The notes beneath the pieces were generated by a model, which was given only the letters and a program-made list of their open reading frames with translations, had not been told where the DNA came from and made no database searches. From positions 531,012-595,011 of the forward strand of contig KL197722.1 in assembly GCA_000697665.1 (NCBI GenBank): a DNA stretch of 64,000 bases, written 5' to 3'. Position numbers and translations under genes: made by a program. Below are positions 60,820-64,000 of this stretch, piece after piece (the first letter of the stretch is position 1; every line of letters starts with the position of its first letter). Source of the DNA: Jaapia argillacea MUCL 33604. Lineage: Eukaryota > Basidiomycota > Agaricomycetes > Jaapiales > Jaapiaceae.

Positions 60820-61536
60820 TTAGCCTTCATGCCAAGCATAAGCTCTGACTGGCGATCCATCACTCCCACCCAACTTCAGTGGAACCATGCTGACCATGAG
60901 TTTTCTCGACTCCCAACCGCTCACCAAAATTTCCCCGATATTGGTCAGATTTTCCACGATGACCCCATCCGCACCCAAGACGACTTCGTGGATCCCGAAA
61001 TCGTCCACATGTCCTCCTTCTCCTCCAGTTGAGTCGGACAATCTGGTTTCGTCGGGACTCAGCGTATCTACGCCAATGACTTTCACCCCACGAGCGATGA
61101 TTTCTTCGGCGACGCGGCGGTCAAAGTACGGATGGTCGTAGTATTTGGGCGATCCCCAGTGTTTCGACCAGCCAGTATACAGCAACACAATAACGCCTTC
61201 GCCCATCTGGTCCCCATATTCCTCAACTTCCTCCCAATGAATTCTCTCCCTTTCATCCCTCTCTCCCTTCTTTGCGAGATCTACAACGAGACACCTTCCG
61301 ATGAACATATCCAGCGGCATCTGTTCAATGGTTCTGCCTCCTTCAAACCAGTGAAAAGGACTGTCCGCGTGAGTTCCAGTGTGTGATCCCATGGATATGG
61401 CGTGGACATTGAAACCATGGATAGGGATGGTCGCGAAGGGAACAGAGGTAAATGGTGGGTCACCAGGATAGATCTGAACTCGATCGTTCCTCAACTCGTG
61501 CGAGAGGTCGATAAAAGTTCGCGAAGACGGCGACAT
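60820..61536 (-). CDS. Cyclase-family metal hydrolase (kynurenine-formamidase-like), copy 2
   Basis: The start FIDLSHELRNDRVQIYPGDP precedes the metal-binding signature SMGSHTGTHADSPFHWF. VIVLLYTGWSKHWGSP, VKVIGVDTLSPDETRL and LGGSDGSPVRAYAWHEG match copy 1, so the pair arose by tandem duplication. The frame is one exon of 238 residues. Within the metal motif the last position is W-F after H, a mild variation. Both genes lie on the minus strand with separate upstream regions and are probably transcribed separately. Confidence 0.85.
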   Translation of the reverse strand: MSPSSRTFIDLSHELRNDRVQIYPGDPPFTSVPFATIPIHGFNVHAISMGSHTGTHADSPFHWFEGGRTIEQMPLDMFIGRCLVVDLAKKGERDERERIHWEEVEEYGDQMGEGVIVLLYTGWSKHWGSPKYYDHPYFDRRVAEEIIARGVKVIGVDTLSPDETRLSDSTGGEGGHVDDFGIHEVVLGADGVIVENLTNIGEILVSGWESRKLMVSMVPLKLGGSDGSPVRAYAWHEG

Positions 61537-61767
61537 CTTTTAAAGTTGATTGCTTTGAGATTCGGTTACAAGAGTCAAACATAAGTGGTGGAGGGTGCAC
61601 ATCAGTCGCACGTGTTGTCGCAAGCCACATGACGCCTTGTTGAGATGCTCAGTTGAATATATTTTTCTGCCGTTCATTTGGCAAAGCACACTGTCCCGAG
61701 TCTGACTTGAGTGCCAGACACAGCTGAAAATGGAGCCCGAATCCTCCATGCTGTCTCAGAAACCAAC

Positions 61768-63285
61768 TCTCTCTCTCCGTGCCTCCGCCATCCCCAGGCC
61801 AAATGTTTAGTTGGTTGCGACCTCGGTGACAAGCACCTGCTCGCGCCATAATCTTGCGCTATCAGGGTCGAATTGTAGCGACAGCTTCATCCCACAAGAT
61901 CAACGCGAGTCCATTTTCCGACTGCTGGTGGAAACAGGGAAGACTTTTTCTGACCCCTTCCCAGGTAATTCAGAACGCTGTATGTCGACTTTTCGACCTC
62001 GACGTCTCCCAGTCGCCTCTCATTCAACTTCGCATGATATTTGAAGATAAACGTGGAGAAGACCTCGTCTTGGTGGGTGCCGACCTATGGCTTGTAGCAC
62101 AAAGCTTGATCAAGGAGGTGTGGGTCGATGTCCAAGAGTTACCCCACCCGTCCGTGAATGCTAAAATCAGCGAAGCCCTATCTATATTTCCGACTTCAAC
62201 GGCAGAAGAAACCATTTTCGTCTTCGTTAAGTATCCTTCAGGCTCCATTCACACATTTGGACCGCTTTCTTCTGTTTGGCCTCTTTATTTCCTCGCATTT
62301 CTTGTTGAGAAAGCCGTGAGCATCCCAGCCCACTTCCAGCGTTTGGCCCTCATTGACCAACCAATACCGAACAAAACCCCTGAAATCTTGCGGCCATTGG
62401 AGTCAAGAACCACAGTATTCTAGGGTTTTCTGTCCCCAGACAGCTCGCAAAGAAACCGGTCATATATCTCTACCCACCCAGAGAAGTGGAGGTTGCAGTG
62501 GAACTGGAATTGAAGGGAGCTTGGGAGTTTGAGACTGTGTAACCCGTGTTCGCCGTTGACAAAGCTTTCACCGCGGAGAGGAAGGGTGAGAGAGTGCGCT
62601 GGGAGGTGGTTGCGAGGCCCGACGGCACCAGGACTGAGAATGCTACCGGGTTGGAAGTTGCTTATCTGTACCGGGAGGCCTTGTGCGTTTCTTGCATATT
62701 ACAACTTTCTCCGTCAAAATCTCAGTTTCGACATCTCCACATAGGATCCAACCACGAAGACCTATCGATACCCCACCAGCTCCAAGACCTGCATCTCCGA
62801 CTCGTACTCACAACAATCTTCGATCCTGCCAATCCCAATCTCGCACCCTCAAATTCAACCCTAATTCCCACTCCATCGGTGCCAATATACCTTGATAAAA
62901 CGTTGGGAAACTGTGTCTCAACGTCGAAGCACGTACTTCCTTCATCACGTATGTGGCCTTTCCGAATATCCTCTTCCAGAACTAACATATTCACGCATAC
63001 GATAGGTTCTGGCCACCTTCTTTCCAACCTCATACTGAGATTGCCCTTCTCTTCCTCCCGCAATCATTCTACTCCGCCGCAGCACCTTCGACCATCACAC
63101 CAAAACCTGACGAAGTTGTTCGGGTATTTATGTTATTCAAGTGTATTTAAGATCAAGACATGAGGTTGTGGGACACACAGCGAACTTGTGATTGGAGAGA
63201 GGTTGTTGGCGTTGTTCCGGAAGTCGATCCGACAGTGGAGAGGTTTAGGTTGGTGGAATGGGGTGGATGGAGGCCTCGTAGGTGA
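61768..63285 (+). pseudogene. Paralogue iv: decayed full-length member
   Basis: Modules align in order with paralogue ii: N-module (ILRYQGRIVATASSHKI, NAVCRLFD, GADLWLVAQSLIKEVWVDV), a very divergent ubiquitin-like part (IFVFVKYPSGSIHTF, FQRLALIDQPIP), KKPVIYLYPPREVEVAVELE, ARPDGTRTENATGLEVAYLY, then IFDPANPNLAPSNSTL and YLDKTL, and a C-module (FWPPSFQPHTEIALLFLPQ, FRLVEWGGWRPR). An in-frame TAA interrupts after FETV (about 62540), and the frame changes between YLDKTLG and LCLNVEARTSF (about 62911). No single model joins the first module to the second. It is a pseudogene of the host family. Confidence 0.7.
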
Positions 63286-63451
63286 AGGCAACTTTTTGTC
63301 TTGTCTGCTCCTACTGCCATACGATACCGCATGTAAGTTGAGGCTATGGTAGTTTCAATGTATTCTGTGCGGCTTACTGCTTTCCCGGCCATTGCCACCA
63401 TTTTTGTCCTCAGGGGCCGGACGATATACCTCTCATCTGCCTCTCACCACA

Positions 63452-64000
63452 GATGTCTTCCAAAACAACACATCCGCGTGCATATGTGCCAATTCTAGTG
63501 GTTCACTATAAAAACGAAAGGGTTGTCACCTCACGCAGCGATAATACTCGCCTTGCTGTGCTACGCCGTACGTCAAGGCCTACCCCCCAACGCTTATAAA
63601 TACTTAGGTGCTTCAAGTGACTATCCAGAGGCTGTTCGAATTGTCCCAATCTGAGCCTCTGCAACTATACGCAAAGTTTGAAGAATGTGGAGACAAGCCT
63701 GTGAGGATTGACGGGTTGTATTGGGCCGAGCTTTCTCCAGCCATCCATGAAATATGGGTCAACTACACCCCACCTTCGGTGAGTCTGGAGTGAACAATGG
63801 AGATTGTCCTCGTCTGAAAACCGCTAGCGCCCATATGCTTCACCACCCGACTACAGCAGTGCAGCTCGCTCTGTCGTTGGGAACAATTGTATGCCAGTGT
63901 GATTATGGCTCAAAGGTTGTTTGACGCTAGTTGGACTCTCCCCAGCGGCAGACTTGTTGACTTCAGCGAGTGCAAGAGGGGGATAGCCGATGCTGGGACC
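63452..64000 (+). CDS. Paralogue v: N-module, runs towards the window edge
   Basis: The start MSSKTTHPRAYVPILVVHYK precedes NERVVTSRSDN; a GTACGT intron leads to VLQVTIQRLFELSQSEPLQL, YAKFEECGDKPVRIDGLYWA and HEIWVNYTPPS. This is the same N-module as in paralogue i. Without splicing it stops at about 63793. A GTGAGT donor at 63779 could continue it into an open frame (VIMAQRLFDASWTLPSGRL) that reaches the window end, so the gene may be longer. The ubiquitin-like part is not visible in the window. Confidence 0.6.

Overview
The window reads as a gene-dense nuclear segment from a basidiomycete, most likely an Agaricomycete. Nearly every gene is cut by short GT-AG introns of about 45-65 bases. 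The families fit that group: a DUF6533 membrane protein, a DUF6589 protein, Spa2-type SHD genes and an Agaricomycete-style repeat-rich gene content. I cannot name the species from sequence alone. Splice sites were called by eye from reading frame, donor/acceptor sequence and family alignment from memory; entries state where a junction is weak.

Layout. 1-2700: start of RIT1 (tRNA modification, minus), an unresolved minus-strand gene, and a four-TM membrane protein. 2700-4260: no clear gene. 4262-17460: an F-box protein, an FSH1-type serine hydrolase, transportin (importin beta-2), two tandem copies of a small Spa2-type SHD gene created by a 1.47-kb duplication, and the mitochondrial succinate/fumarate carrier SFC1. 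17464-29430: a homeodomain-like protein, the PKA catalytic subunit, the SWR1 chromatin remodeller and a PDK1/Pkh-type kinase. 30759-41740: a DUF6533 membrane protein, a secreted six-hairpin glycosidase, a secreted subtilisin with its propeptide, and a SulP/SLC26 transporter with a STAS domain.

41960-47839 is the standout: a 5,880-bp mobile element bounded by 202-bp terminal inverted repeats that differ at only three positions and flanked by a perfect 9-bp target-site duplication. It carries two convergent genes, a RecQ-like helicase and a DUF6589 protein, and both start codons lie inside the inverted repeats. I do not recognise it as a described transposon superfamily; DUF6589 is the natural transposase candidate.

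48380-51950 holds a protein kinase that reads in frame into a block of KH domains like the C-terminal half of vigilin/Scp160, a possible chimeric gene. A 3-hydroxyacyl-CoA dehydrogenase follows. 54343-64000 contains five related genes or fragments built from an N-terminal module, a ubiquitin-like domain fused to a KPVIYLYPP motif, and a C-terminal module; at least two are broken. They are interleaved with another F-box gene and two tandem cyclase-family (kynurenine-formamidase-like) genes.

How the parts relate: there is no metabolic cluster. Housekeeping genes (RIT1, transportin, PKA, SWR1, Pkh kinase, SFC1) form the left half, secreted and transport functions the middle, and a rapidly changing accessory region with the transposon, gene fusion and tandem paralogues the right.
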